The notes under the pieces are model-generated. The model saw only the letters and a list, made by a program, of their open reading frames with translations, was not told the origin of the DNA and made no database searches. Both the position numbers and the translations under genes were made by a program. 49,046 nucleotides of DNA from Aequorivita lipolytica (GTDB lineage: Bacteria > Bacteroidota > Bacteroidia > Flavobacteriales > Flavobacteriaceae): the NCBI RefSeq assembly GCF_007997135.1, contig NZ_VORU01000016.1:1-49046 (forward strand), in the 5' to 3' direction. Below, in pieces: positions 9,369 through 18,212 of the stretch; position 1 is the first letter of the stretch; every line of letters begins with the position of its first letter.

Positions 9369-9446
9369 AATAAATATTTAAAATTTTATCTAATGTAGCG
9401 TTAAAATTTTTAAAATTAACGGGGAAATTGTTACTTGCAGCACCAA

Positions 9447-10712
9447 ATGAAACAACGACTAACCATTTTTTTTATTTTCGTCTCGTTTTTTTCAATCGCT
9501 CAAACCGACACCGAGTGGAAAAAAAGTGCTTTCTACATCACTCCTGAAATTCTTTTAGGCCTTACAATGGAAGCCAATGACGGTTTCCCAGATACAAAAC
9601 TGCAAAAGCAGGCCGTTTTGAATTTTGGACGCCATCAAGAGAACAATCCACAAGAATGGGCACAACGTTTAAAAGGGGCCAAAACAGGATTGTCAGTTGG
9701 GATAACCGATTTTGGTAATCTGGACAGCTTGGGGATAGCTTTAACAGTAACGCCTTTTATTGAATTCAAAGCTTTTGGGAGTGAGCGTTGGAAAATGTTG
9801 ACAGGGATGGGCGCTTCCTATTTCACTAGAAAGTTTGACCTTGAAACCAATCCACAGAACAGGGCTGTAACCACTGATTTTACTTGGGCTTTTCGCACCT
9901 ATCTTTATTATCAATTTCTCAGTACATCCACCTTAGATTGGCGTGTGGGCATGGGATATTCGCACCATAGCAATGGGCATACACGCTTAATGAATCAAGG
10001 GTATAATTCCTTTTTGCTGAGTCTTTCCGCAGATATAAAAAATCCTTTTAACCATTCTAAAATTACGGCTACTATAGCAATTCCTAAATACAATAAAACG
10101 GTATATAATTATTTTGCTATCCGCGGCGGCCTTGGTGTAAGTGCATTTGCTTTGGCATTTAATGATAAAAAAGATGTTTATACCATAGCTGGGGAATACG
10201 GCCGTGTTTATAATAATACCTTTAAAGTGGGCATAGGTTTCTACTACCGTTTTTACCAGCATTATTACGACTATATTGAAGAAAATGAATCTTTGGTGCA
10301 GGCTGGAAGAGAGTTTGATTATTTCAAAAGCAATGCGTGGTATTATGCCTCCAATTTGGGCGTCAGCATTCATGGTGAAATATTCCTGAATCATGTAGGT
10401 ATAGATTTGCAACTGGGCTATAATTTACATAAACCGGCATATAAGCTGGATTGGCGAATAAACGAAGGCTGGGTCAATACGCCACGGGAAATTTCTAAAT
10501 CCTGGGTTTTGGGAGAACTGGATGATAGCTATAAAAAGAAACATCGTATCTCAACTAGATTGGGCTTAAAGTATTATTTAATTGGAATGGAAAAGTCTCC
10601 GAAAAATAATTTTTACATAGGCGCCCATTTGAATGCCAATTTCGGGCAAGCAGACTTTACTGAGTTGAACTTTGGGTATGTTCATAGCTTTAATTTTCGG
10701 GAGAGGAAATAA
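9447..10712 (+). CDS. PagL-like acyloxyacyl hydrolase / lipid A deacylase family outer-membrane protein
   Basis: 421 aa with a signal peptide (MKQRLTIFFIFVSFFSIAQ), then many alternating, aromatic-rich beta strands typical of an outer-membrane barrel. The segment YSHHSNGHTRLMNQG resembles the His-Ser active-site strand of PagL 3-O-deacylases, and the EWAQRLKGAKTG region also occurs in the Bacteroidota members. PagL-type enzymes trim acyl chains from lipid A at the outer membrane. The ATG at 9447 is preferred to the in-frame TTG at 9435 because it begins the signal peptide directly. A strong hairpin terminator follows. It is longer than PagL itself, so the exact activity is uncertain. Confidence 0.75.
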   Translation: MKQRLTIFFIFVSFFSIAQTDTEWKKSAFYITPEILLGLTMEANDGFPDTKLQKQAVLNFGRHQENNPQEWAQRLKGAKTGLSVGITDFGNLDSLGIALTVTPFIEFKAFGSERWKMLTGMGASYFTRKFDLETNPQNRAVTTDFTWAFRTYLYYQFLSTSTLDWRVGMGYSHHSNGHTRLMNQGYNSFLLSLSADIKNPFNHSKITATIAIPKYNKTVYNYFAIRGGLGVSAFALAFNDKKDVYTIAGEYGRVYNNTFKVGIGFYYRFYQHYYDYIEENESLVQAGREFDYFKSNAWYYASNLGVSIHGEIFLNHVGIDLQLGYNLHKPAYKLDWRINEGWVNTPREISKSWVLGELDDSYKKKHRISTRLGLKYYLIGMEKSPKNNFYIGAHLNANFGQADFTELNFGYVHSFNFRERK

Positions 10713-10715
10713 AAG

Positions 10716-10744
10716 AGGTCGTCTAAAAACAATTTAGGCGACCT
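10716..10744. terminator. Bidirectional terminator between convergent deacylase-like gene and purC
   Basis: A 12-bp stem AGGTCGTCTAAA / TTTAGGCGACCT with one G-T pair and a 5-nt loop is followed by TTTTTT on the plus strand and flanked by an A-rich stretch that serves the minus strand. Confidence 0.9.
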
Positions 10745-10772
10745 TTTTTGTTTTCTTTGATGTTATTGTAGT

Positions 10773-11720
10773 TTATTTTAAATAATTCAAAACATTTTTT
10801 TCAATACGTTCATGAATATTTAAGACGTCTGCTTTTACAAATTTTTCTCCTGTAATATTTTCGTAAAGCTCAATATACCTTTCGGAAACAGTTTCAACAT
10901 ATTCATCACTCATAGTGGGAACTTTCTGCCCTTCCAAACCTTGAAAGCCATTCTGAATTAACCATTGACGTACGAACTCTTTGGAAAGCTGTTTTTGCGG
11001 TTCGTTGTTTTTCTGGCGTATTTCATAACCTTCGTTGTAAAAATAACGCGAGGAATCTGGGGTGTGTATCTCGTCAATCAGTACAACTTTACCGTCTTTC
11101 GTTTTTCCGAATTCATATTTGGTATCCACCAAGATCAATCCGCGTTTGGCAGCAATCTCACTTCCACGTTGAAAAAGTTTTCGGGTATAATCTTCCAATT
11201 GAAGATAATCAGCTTCAGAAACGATTCCTCTTCTCAAAATGTCTTCCCGCGAAATATCCTCATCGTGATCGCCCATTTCGGCTTTGGTAGCAGGTGTAAT
11301 TATTGGCTGTGGAAATTTATCATTTTCCTTCATTCCTTCTGGCATCACAACACCGCAGAGCATTCGTTTTCCAGCTTTATATTCCCGCGCTGCATGACCA
11401 CTCATATAACCGCGGATTACCATTTCAACCTTAAAAGGTTCACAGGCTTCGCCAATTGCAACGTTCGGGTCGGGTGTTGCAATTAACCAATTCGGCACCA
11501 AATCTTCAGTATCGCGCATCATTTTGGTTGCAATTTGGTTTAAGATTTGCCCTTTATAAGGAATTCCTTTTGGCATTACAACATCAAAGGCACTCAGCCT
11601 ATCCGTAGCAACCATTAAAAGTTTGTTATTTTCCAAAGTATAAACCTCGCGAACCTTTCCGTGGTAAACGCTTCTCTGTCCGGGGAAGTTAAAGTCTGTG
11701 GCAATTATGGTATTACTCAT
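10773..11720 (-). CDS. purC: Phosphoribosylaminoimidazole-succinocarboxamide synthase (SAICAR synthetase)
   Basis: 315 aa. It joins CAIR and aspartate using ATP in step 8 of IMP synthesis, in the cytoplasm. Signatures are the N-terminal [27 protein letters not shown] split by family-typical residues, the [20 protein letters not shown] substrate loop and [22 protein letters not shown]. The length matches the long (eukaryote-like) PurC subtype common in Bacteroidota, rather than the ~240-aa Escherichia coli type. The ATG start gives the conserved [14 protein letters not shown]. It stands alone rather than in a pur operon, convergent with the deacylase-like gene. The phoH gene lies upstream on the same strand. 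Confidence 0.96.
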   Translation of the reverse strand: MSNTIIATDFNFPGQRSVYHGKVREVYTLENNKLLMVATDRLSAFDVVMPKGIPYKGQILNQIATKMMRDTEDLVPNWLIATPDPNVAIGEACEPFKVEMVIRGYMSGHAAREYKAGKRMLCGVVMPEGMKENDKFPQPIITPATKAEMGDHDEDISREDILRRGIVSEADYLQLEDYTRKLFQRGSEIAAKRGLILVDTKYEFGKTKDGKVVLIDEIHTPDSSRYFYNEGYEIRQKNNEPQKQLSKEFVRQWLIQNGFQGLEGQKVPTMSDEYVETVSERYIELYENITGEKFVKADVLNIHERIEKNVLNYLK

Positions 11721-11825
11721 TTTGATCTTAAATTTACGATTGACGATTTGCCATGGATGATTGATGATTTATTAAGCCGCCTATTATTCCAAACTGCTAC
11801 TGCAAACTGGTACTGCTAACTTTTT

Positions 11826-12812
11826 TCAGTCTAAGTTTTCAATATTCCTGTAAGCCGCAATCACTTCTTTCACAAGCCTATGGCGGATTACATCCTTATC
11901 GTCTAGATAAACCATCCCCACACCTTTCACATCTTTCAATACCAGCAAGGCTTCCTTCAGTCCTGAAATCACACGACGCGGAAGGTCAATCTGTCCGGGG
12001 TCGCCAGTAATCATGAATTTTGCGTTTTTTCCCATACGGGTCAAAAACATTTTCATCTGTGCGTGGGTTGTGTTTTGCGCTTCGTCCAAAATTACAAAAG
12101 CATTGTCCAAAGTACGGCCGCGCATAAATGCTAGGGGTGCAATCTGTATAACCCCAGTTTCAATGTGTGACGCCAATTTTTCCGCAGGAATCATATCGCG
12201 AAGTGCGTCGTACAACGGTTGCATATATGGATCGAGTTTTTCTTTTAAATCTCCGGGAAGAAAACCTAAATTCTCTCCAGCTTCCACCGCAGGTCTTGTT
12301 AAGATGATACGCTTTACTTCTTTATCTTTCAATGCTTTAACTGCAAGCGCAACCCCTGTATAGGTTTTTCCTGTTCCCGCTGGGCCAACTGCAAAGACCA
12401 TATCATTTTTGCCCATAAGCGCTACCAGCTTTCGTTGGTTTGCCGTTTGGGCTTTTATTGGTTTTCCGCTTAAACCGTGAACGATTACTTCACCGCTGCC
12501 TGCGGGGCTTTCGTACTCTTCCTTGTTTCGACTTAAAAGTACCCGTTCAATTACGTTTTCGTCAATTTTGTTGTATTTCGCGAATTGATCCAAAAGCATT
12601 GTAATGCGTCGGTCAAATTCCTCCAGCACATCATCATCACCATACGCCTTGATTTTATTGCCGCGTGCAACGATTTTCAGTTTTGGAAAATATTTTTTAA
12701 GAAGGTCAATATTAGCGTTTTCAAGTCCGAAGAAATCCCTTGGGCTAATCTCTGTAAGTTCGATGATAAGTTCGTTCAAAAGGCGTGCTTTTTTAATATG
12801 TGGAATATGCAA
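11826..12812 (-). CDS. PhoH family ATPase (PhoH-like, YbeZ type)
   Basis: A 328-aa cytoplasmic P-loop protein of the PhoH/YbeZ family, linked to RNA metabolism and ribosome maturation. It has an N-terminal KH-like region (about 20-110) and then the PhoH domain with Walker A GPAGTGKTYT, the RPAVEAGENLGFLPGD signature, Walker B FVILDEAQN and TGDPGQIDLP. The displayed start is the ATG that encodes MHIPHIKK. In related proteins the conserved sequence begins at NELIIELTEI, so a TTG start at 12779 is equally plausible. The gene diverges from the SAM hydrolase gene with overlapping promoters. It usually pairs with ybeY, which is not adjacent here. Confidence 0.94.
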   Translation of the reverse strand: MHIPHIKKARLLNELIIELTEISPRDFFGLENANIDLLKKYFPKLKIVARGNKIKAYGDDDVLEEFDRRITMLLDQFAKYNKIDENVIERVLLSRNKEEYESPAGSGEVIVHGLSGKPIKAQTANQRKLVALMGKNDMVFAVGPAGTGKTYTGVALAVKALKDKEVKRIILTRPAVEAGENLGFLPGDLKEKLDPYMQPLYDALRDMIPAEKLASHIETGVIQIAPLAFMRGRTLDNAFVILDEAQNTTHAQMKMFLTRMGKNAKFMITGDPGQIDLPRRVISGLKEALLVLKDVKGVGMVYLDDKDVIRHRLVKEVIAAYRNIENLD

Positions 12813-12820
12813 AAAATAGT

Positions 12821-12850
12821 TTTGCTACTAACAAAAGTAACCTATTTTTG
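12821..12850 (+). promoter_or_regulatory. Promoter of the SAM hydrolase gene (TTTG-N18-TATTTTTG)
   Basis: TTTG at 12821-12824 and TATTTTTG at 12843-12850 match the Bacteroidota -33 and -7 elements with an 18-bp spacer. The start codon lies 36 bp downstream. Confidence 0.6.
12832..12839 (-). promoter_or_regulatory. -7 element for the phoH gene
   Basis: Read on the minus strand this is TACTTTTG, a match to TAnnTTTG. It sits inside the spacer of the opposite promoter, so the two promoters should compete. No clear -33 element was found. Confidence 0.4.
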
Positions 12851-12886
12851 TGGTAAGTCTTTTAAGAAAATATCAACAATCCATTT

Positions 12887-13726
12887 ATGCCTATAATTAC
12901 ACTTACTACTGACTTCGGAGAGAAGGATCACTTTGTTGGCGCAGTAAAAGGAGCTATTTATACCGAAATGGAAGATGCAAAAATTGTTGATATCTCGCAC
13001 TCTGTTTCGCCATTCCATCTTCATGAAGCTGCCTATATAATCCAAAACGCATACAAGAGTTTTCCGCAGGGAAGCATTCACGTAATTGGTGTAGATTCTG
13101 AGTTAAATCCTGAGAATAAACACATTGCAGTATTGATGGACGCACATTATTTTGTTTGCGCGGATAATGGTATTATTTCAATGCTCACTTCTGAAATCCG
13201 TCCAGAGAAAATTGTTGAAATAAATATTCACGACCGCGTTATCAGCAATTTTCCGGTTTTAGATGTTTTTGTGAAAGTTGCCGGACACATAGCACGCGGC
13301 GGCACACTGGAGGTTATTGGTAAAAATATTACTGAAATAAAGGAATTAACCGGCATCCGCCCCGTTGTAAGCAACAAAGAAAGCCAAATTATCGGCAACG
13401 TTATTTATATTGACAACTACGGAAACGTGATCAGCAACATAACTAAAAAACTTTTTGAAGAAGTGGGCCGCGGCAGAGAGTTTATTATAAATGCCCGAAC
13501 TGCGAAATTCACCCAAATACATACACATTATAGTGACGCAATAAATTTTAATCTTCCACCTGAAAAACGGGAGGAAGACGGAAAAAAACTGGCACTTTGG
13601 AATTCATCGCAATTTTTGGAATTGGCTATTTACAAAAGCAATCCTACTTCCGTGGGCGGGGCATCAAGCTTGTTTGGCCTTGAATTTAGGGATACAATTA
13701 CCGTTAATTTTAATGCCGAATCTTGA
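12887..13726 (+). CDS. SAM hydrolase / SAM hydroxide adenosyltransferase (DUF62 family)
   Basis: 279 aa, related to fluorinase and chlorinase but in the subgroup that uses water or hydroxide to split S-adenosylmethionine into adenosine and methionine. The start MPIITLTTDFGEKDHFVGAVKG and the segment VVDSELNPENKH-like HVIGVDSELNP are family signatures, followed by a Y-I-D-N-Y-G-N-V-I-S-N motif that begins the C-terminal domain. Length is normal. The physiological role, often suggested to be control of SAM or adenosine levels, is not settled. It is transcribed away from phoH and is followed after 30 bp by the small monooxygenase-like gene, possibly in one transcript. Confidence 0.92.
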   Translation: MPIITLTTDFGEKDHFVGAVKGAIYTEMEDAKIVDISHSVSPFHLHEAAYIIQNAYKSFPQGSIHVIGVDSELNPENKHIAVLMDAHYFVCADNGIISMLTSEIRPEKIVEINIHDRVISNFPVLDVFVKVAGHIARGGTLEVIGKNITEIKELTGIRPVVSNKESQIIGNVIYIDNYGNVISNITKKLFEEVGRGREFIINARTAKFTQIHTHYSDAINFNLPPEKREEDGKKLALWNSSQFLELAIYKSNPTSVGGASSLFGLEFRDTITVNFNAES

Positions 13727-13756
13727 GTGAAAACTGTTAATTGTTAATTGAAAAAT

Positions 13757-14053
13757 ATGTTTACCCGGATAGTTAAAATGGAATTCGAAAAGGAAAATGT
13801 TTCTGCTTTTCTGGCTAATTTTGAAGTCGTTAAAGACAAGATTCGCAATTTTCCCGGCTGTACTTTTTTGGAACTTTACAACGATAAAAATAACGAAGCA
13901 ATCTTTTTCACCTATAGCCGTTGGAATGATGAGCCAGATTTGGAAAATTACAGAAACAGCGAACTTTTTAAAAATGTTTGGAGTGTAACAAAACCAATGT
14001 TTAAATCAAAAGCTGAAGCTTGGAGTGTTGATACGCTTGTTAGTATTCATTAA
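13757..14053 (+). CDS. Antibiotic biosynthesis monooxygenase (ABM) domain protein
   Basis: 98-aa ferredoxin-like ABM fold protein, similar in pattern to YgiN-type quinol monooxygenases: an N-terminal strand MFTRIVKMEF, central FPGCTFLELYNDKNN strand, an FTYSRWNDEPDLENY segment, and a helix with LFKNVWSVTKPMF. Such proteins are cofactor-free small dimers that oxidise quinones or heme-like substrates. Here the substrate is unknown. ATG at 13757 is preferred to the in-frame TTG at 13748. It is followed by a 312-bp gap filled with two tandem repeats. It has no clear partner. Confidence 0.82.
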   Translation: MFTRIVKMEFEKENVSAFLANFEVVKDKIRNFPGCTFLELYNDKNNEAIFFTYSRWNDEPDLENYRNSELFKNVWSVTKPMFKSKAEAWSVDTLVSIH

Positions 14054-14068
14054 ACAGCTGCAGTGAAA

Positions 14069-14162
14069 GGTTAGATGGTTAGATGGTTAGATGGTTAGAT
14101 GGTTAGATGGTTAGATGGTTAGATGGTTAGATGGTTAGATGGTTAGATGGTTAGATGGTTAG
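14069..14162. repeat. 8-bp tandem repeat (GGTTAGAT), about 11.75 copies
   Basis: The unit GGTTAGAT repeats without error from 14069 to 14162, starting 16 bp after the ABM gene stop. It shares TTAGAT with the 8-bp repeat that follows dnaN. Confidence 0.97.
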
Positions 14163-14260
14163 AAAAAAAGAAAACTTGGCGACTTTTCGCATTGGCGAGA
14201 AAATAATTGAATCGTAAAACGAAAAAGAGTTTTATTTCTACATAGACTGAATTGAAACTT

Positions 14261-14357
14261 TGAACTTTGAACTCTGAACTCTGAACTCTGAACTCTGAAC
14301 TCTGAACTCTGAACTCTGAACTCTGAACTCTGAACTCTGAACTCTGAACTCTGAACT
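14261..14357. repeat. 7-bp tandem repeat (CTGAACT), about 14 copies, before gldF
   Basis: The unit CTGAACT repeats from about 14261, with one early variant, to 14357 and ends 8 bp before the gldF start codon. It therefore occupies the place of the ribosome-binding region and promoter of gldF. Together with the 8-bp array it fills most of the 312-bp gap. Confidence 0.97.
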
Positions 14358-14365
14358 TAAAATAA

Positions 14366-15073
14366 ATGTTTACAATAATAAAACGCGAAATAAATTCCTT
14401 CTTTTCAAGTACCATCGGGTATTTGGTGGTTGCTGTTTTTTTGGTTATAAACGGTTTGTTTCTTTGGGTTTTTAACGGAAGTTTCAACATACTCGATTCC
14501 AGCTTTGCAGACCTTTCCCCCTATTTTGAACTCGCGCCCTGGGTGCTGCTTTTTTTGATTCCCGCAGTATGTATGCGCGCCTTTAGCGACGAAATGAAAA
14601 TGGGCACTTTAGAACTTTTACTCACCAAACCGGTATCGTTGAAACAAATAGTTTTGGGGAAATACTTCGGTGCAGTTCTCTTAATTTTGATAGCGTTGGC
14701 GCCAACAGTTTTGTACGTTTTTACCATTTCAGAATTAGGCAATCCTCCCGGCAATTGGGACGTTGGCAGTACAATTGGCTCTTACATTGGACTATTATTT
14801 TTAGTGCTTGCCTATACTTCTATTGGTATATTTTCATCCACGCTTTCGCAGAATCAGATTGTTGCTTTTATAATTGCCGTTTTTCTCTGTTTTGCGCTTT
14901 ATTATGGCTTTGATAGCTTTTCATCTTTAAGTTTTAATATTTCACAATTCGGGATGAAGGCCCATTTTGATAGCGTTGCCCGCGGGGTTTTAGACACACG
15001 GGATTTGATTTACTTTTTGAGCGTTACGGCATTTTTCATTGCGTTGACCATTTTTAAATTGAAAAAACAATAA
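14366..15073 (+). CDS. gldF: Gliding motility ABC transporter permease GldF
   Basis: 235-aa inner-membrane protein with six hydrophobic segments. It is the permease of the GldA-GldF-GldG transporter needed for gliding in Flavobacterium johnsoniae. The start MFTIIKREINSFFSSTIGYL, a central MRAFSDEMKMGTLELLLTKP (the EAA-like cytoplasmic loop of ABC-2 permeases) and the following gldG gene make the call firm. It overlaps gldG by one base (TAATG), so the two are coupled. The ATPase gene gldA is not adjacent, which is usual. The 5' leader consists of a 7-bp tandem repeat, so any slippage there could alter expression. Confidence 0.95.
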   Translation: MFTIIKREINSFFSSTIGYLVVAVFLVINGLFLWVFNGSFNILDSSFADLSPYFELAPWVLLFLIPAVCMRAFSDEMKMGTLELLLTKPVSLKQIVLGKYFGAVLLILIALAPTVLYVFTISELGNPPGNWDVGSTIGSYIGLLFLVLAYTSIGIFSSTLSQNQIVAFIIAVFLCFALYYGFDSFSSLSFNISQFGMKAHFDSVARGVLDTRDLIYFLSVTAFFIALTIFKLKKQ

Positions 15074-16767
15074 TGAAGACTTCAGTTAGAAAAAATATAG
15101 GTTCGCTGATAGTTTTGATTGCAGGACTGATTCTTTTGAACATCCTCGGAAACTATTTCTACAAGCGCTTTGACCTTACACAGGACGAGCGTTTCACCCT
15201 TTCCGAAGAAGCAAAACAAATTGTTGATCAAATTAATTCTCCCATAGTCGTGGATGTTTTTCTGAAAGGAAATTTTCCGCCTGAATTCCGCAGACTTCAA
15301 AATGAAAGCGAACAACTTTTAGAGGAGTTTTCAGCCTATAATTCCAATATAAAGTTTGAATTTATCAACCCTACCAAAAAAGGCAACGAAGCCTTCCAAT
15401 CGCAATTTGAGAAATTTGGCTTGACACCCGCTCAAGTATCCGTTACCGAAAGCGGTAAACAGAGCACCGAACTTGTCTATCCATGGGCACTGGCCCATCA
15501 CGATGGCAGATCAATTAAAATACCATTACTAAAAAACCAACTGGGCGCCACTTCTGAAGAAAGAGTGAACAGTTCCCTTCAAAATCTGCAATATGCCTTT
15601 GCTGATGCCTTTAAAAAACTTGCAACTGAAAAATCCAAGAAAGTAGCGGTATTAAAAGGAAACGGCGAATACGACGACCGCTACATTGCAGATTTCTTTG
15701 GAACACTTCGGGAATATTATTTTATCGCTCCTTTTACGCTCGATTCTGTTGCTTCCAATCCTGAAAAAACTTTAAGCGCTTTAAATAGTTTTGATTTAAT
15801 TGTGGCCGCGCAGCCCACAGAGGCTTTCAGTGATGCTGAAAAGTATGTGCTGGATCAATATATTATGAATGGCGGAAACTCTCTTTGGTTGCTTGATGCA
15901 ACCCAAATGAAGTTGGATACGGTTAGCGGAAACAGTTTCGCTTTTGGGAAGGATTTAAACCTAAACGATTTCTTCTTTAATTACGGAATTCGCATCAATC
16001 CTAACTTGGTGAAAGACGTTTATTCCGCGCCCATAGTTTTGGCCAGTGGCGACGATAGAGACTCGCAATACAGCCGCTATCCTTGGTTTTTTAGTCCACT
16101 TAGTAGCAGCGCAAACAATCACCCAATTGTTTCAAACATTGAAGCTGTAAAGTTTGATTATGCCAGCGCAATTGATACACTTCCAAACAATATTAAAAAA
16201 ACGGTGCTGCTCTCCACTTCCCCCATAAGTAAAATAGTGGGACTGCCCTTCCCTATTGATTTTGATGTAGAAATTCCGAAGAATTTACAAGTAGTGAACG
16301 AAGGGCCAAATCCCAATGAATACAACGCTGGCGAAGTGCCGCTCGCGGTTTTGATGGAAGGTGAATTCACTTCAGTTTTTAAAAATCGCGTGAAGCCTTT
16401 AAAATTGAGTGGCGAACTGAAAAATATAGATGACGGTAGCGATTCAAAAATGGTCGTTATTAGCGATGGGGACATCATAAAAAACCAAATGCAGGGCAAT
16501 AGACCGCTTGAACTCGGCTTCGATAAAATGACCAATCAGTTCTATGGAAATAAGGAATTTCTGCTGAATACGGTCAATTACCTTCTTGACGACAGCGGAC
16601 TTATAAACATTAGAACACGGCAAATTGCGGTGCCATTTCTGGATCCACAAAAAACTGTGGAACAACGCACCAAGTGGCAAATGCTTAATATATTGTTACC
16701 GTTGGGGTTACTGGCTCTTTTTGGAATAGGTTTTACCCTTTACCGAAAACGTAAATACACTCGCTAA
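15073..16767 (+). CDS. gldG: Gliding motility-associated ABC transporter substrate-binding protein GldG
   Basis: 564 aa with an N-terminal membrane segment (about 10-27), a large periplasmic region and a second membrane helix close to the C-terminus (LLPLGLLALFGIGFTLY). The FKRFDLTQDERFTLSEEA-like segment near residue 30 and the QINSPIVVDVFLKGNFPPEFRRL segment are hallmarks of GldG and the related ABC-type uncharacterised transport family. It works with GldF and GldA in gliding; the transported substrate is not known. The ATG overlaps the gldF stop by one base. No strong terminator separates it from dnaN, although a short GTTTG/CAAAC stem lies at 16778-16793. Confidence 0.94.
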   Translation: MKTSVRKNIGSLIVLIAGLILLNILGNYFYKRFDLTQDERFTLSEEAKQIVDQINSPIVVDVFLKGNFPPEFRRLQNESEQLLEEFSAYNSNIKFEFINPTKKGNEAFQSQFEKFGLTPAQVSVTESGKQSTELVYPWALAHHDGRSIKIPLLKNQLGATSEERVNSSLQNLQYAFADAFKKLATEKSKKVAVLKGNGEYDDRYIADFFGTLREYYFIAPFTLDSVASNPEKTLSALNSFDLIVAAQPTEAFSDAEKYVLDQYIMNGGNSLWLLDATQMKLDTVSGNSFAFGKDLNLNDFFFNYGIRINPNLVKDVYSAPIVLASGDDRDSQYSRYPWFFSPLSSSANNHPIVSNIEAVKFDYASAIDTLPNNIKKTVLLSTSPISKIVGLPFPIDFDVEIPKNLQVVNEGPNPNEYNAGEVPLAVLMEGEFTSVFKNRVKPLKLSGELKNIDDGSDSKMVVISDGDIIKNQMQGNRPLELGFDKMTNQFYGNKEFLLNTVNYLLDDSGLINIRTRQIAVPFLDPQKTVEQRTKWQMLNILLPLGLLALFGIGFTLYRKRKYTR

Positions 16768-16806
16768 ATGTTGATAAGTTTGTTTTAGCAAACACTTCAA
16801 TTGAAA

Positions 16807-16814
16807 TATATTTG
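16807..16814 (+). promoter_or_regulatory. -7 element for dnaN
   Basis: TATATTTG is an exact match to TAnnTTTG and lies 92 bp before the dnaN start. It overlaps the left edge of a sequence related to a dispersed repeat (GTGGTTCAACAGGCTCACC, 16812-16830). The -33 element is weak. Confidence 0.4.
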
Positions 16815-16906
16815 TGGTTCAACAGGCTCACCAAACTTTTAAGCTACTATCAATTAAAAGTTTTGGGAGAGCATTATTGACAATTATTTCATCAAAAACA
16901 CATATA

Positions 16907-18025
16907 ATGAAATTTATCGTATCGAGTTCGTATTTATTAAAACAACTGCAAGTTTTGGGCGGTATTATAAATAACAACAATACCCTGCCTATTTTAGATA
17001 ATTTCCTTTTCAACTTGGACGGGAAATCCCTTACCGTTTCAGCTTCCGATTTGGAAACTACTATTTCCTCAAAGTTGGAGGTTGAAAGCACTGAAAAAGG
17101 ATTGGTCTGCATTCCTGCAAGACTATTGTTGGAAACCTTGAAAACCTTTCCAGAGCAGCCGTTAACCTTTACCGTTGAAGATAACAACACTATTGAAATT
17201 AGCTCCAATCACGGTAAATACGCTTTAGCGTACGCCAGTGGCGAAGAATTTCCAAATGCTGTGGAATTGAAAGAACCTTCCGCCACAGTTGTTCAGGGAG
17301 ATGTACTTGCTACGGCAATCAGCAAAACAATTTTTGCTTCGGGAAACGATGATCTAAGACCCGTAATGAGCGGTGTTTTCTTTCAGTTTTCAACGGACAA
17401 TTTAGTGTTCGTTGCAACCGATGCGCACAAATTGGTAAAATATACCCGCGATGATATTAGCGCTTCACAAACTGCGGAATTCATAATGCCGAAAAAGCCG
17501 CTTACCCTTTTAAAAAGCATTCTAGCAGGAAGCGAGGAAAACGTTACCATAGAATATAACGAAAGCAACGCAAAGTTCATTTTTGAAAATACCGAAATGA
17601 TTTGCCGATTGATTGATGGGAAATATCCAAACTACGAAGCCGTAATTCCAAAAGAAAACCCAAACAAATTGGTTATTGATAGAAACCAGTTTTTAAATTC
17701 CGTGCGTCGTGTTTCTATTTTCTCTAGCAAAACAACGCACCAAATCCGTTTGAAAATTGCGGGCGCTGAATTGAACATTTCAGCGGAAGATATAGATTAC
17801 AGCAACAAAGCCGAAGAGCGTTTAACCTGCGATTATCAAGGCGATGATATGCAGATAGGTTTCAACAGCCGTTTCCTTACGGAAATGCTGAACAACCTTA
17901 CAAGCGATGAAGTTTCTTTGGAAATGAGTTTGCCAAACAGAGCTGGAATTCTTACCCCTGTTGACGGGCTTGATGAAGGCGAAACGGTTACTATGCTTGT
18001 TATGCCGGTAATGCTTAATAATTAG
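16907..18025 (+). CDS. dnaN: DNA polymerase III sliding clamp, beta subunit
   Basis: 372-aa ring-forming processivity factor that tethers DNA polymerase III to DNA. Recognisable parts are the N-terminal MKFIVSSSYLLKQLQVLGG, SASDLETTISSKLEV, a conserved PVMSGVFFQ segment and the C-terminal TMLVMPVMLNN, which contributes to the peptide-binding pocket. The reading frame is open to 16814, but the ATG at 16907 gives the canonical start and the usual length; the upstream 31 codons are mostly leader. Its TAG stop codon lies within the first unit of an 8-bp tandem repeat. A palindromic terminator follows. Confidence 0.96.
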   Translation: MKFIVSSSYLLKQLQVLGGIINNNNTLPILDNFLFNLDGKSLTVSASDLETTISSKLEVESTEKGLVCIPARLLLETLKTFPEQPLTFTVEDNNTIEISSNHGKYALAYASGEEFPNAVELKEPSATVVQGDVLATAISKTIFASGNDDLRPVMSGVFFQFSTDNLVFVATDAHKLVKYTRDDISASQTAEFIMPKKPLTLLKSILAGSEENVTIEYNESNAKFIFENTEMICRLIDGKYPNYEAVIPKENPNKLVIDRNQFLNSVRRVSIFSSKTTHQIRLKIAGAELNISAEDIDYSNKAEERLTCDYQGDDMQIGFNSRFLTEMLNNLTSDEVSLEMSLPNRAGILTPVDGLDEGETVTMLVMPVMLNN

Positions 18026-18073
18026 ATTCTTAGATTCTTAGATTCTTAGATTCTTAGATTCTTAGATTCTTAG
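18022..18073. repeat. 8-bp tandem repeat (TTAGATTC), 6.5 copies, containing the dnaN stop codon
   Basis: Six exact units of TTAGATTC plus a partial one. The TAG of the first unit is the dnaN stop codon, so the array begins at the end of the coding sequence. Confidence 0.97.
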
Positions 18074-18096
18074 AAGTTTAGAATATTATTTTAAGT

Positions 18097-18118
18097 AATC
18101 CGCCCAATTGGGCGGATT
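18097..18118 (+). terminator. dnaN terminator
   Basis: Perfect 22-bp palindrome AATCCGCCCAA / TTGGGCGGATT followed by a T run. Confidence 0.92.
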
Positions 18119-18212
18119 TTTTTTATTTCAAAATTGTGATGACATATTCTTTATCGTTTCGATGTGTAGTTAGTTTAATCCTTAAAATCACTAACAACTA
18201 AAAACTACACAC

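Noticed and set aside
10965-11486. 173-aa frame antisense to purC, and similar long antisense frames such as 25627-26058
   Set aside because: They mirror strongly conserved coding sequences and show no domain of their own.
14143-14490. 115-aa minus-strand frame over the tandem repeats and gldF start
   Set aside because: Its centre is translated 7-mer repeat and the rest is antisense to gldF.
16814-16906. 31-codon N-terminal extension of DnaN
   Set aside because: It covers promoter-like DNA; the canonical MKFIVSSS start is at 16907.
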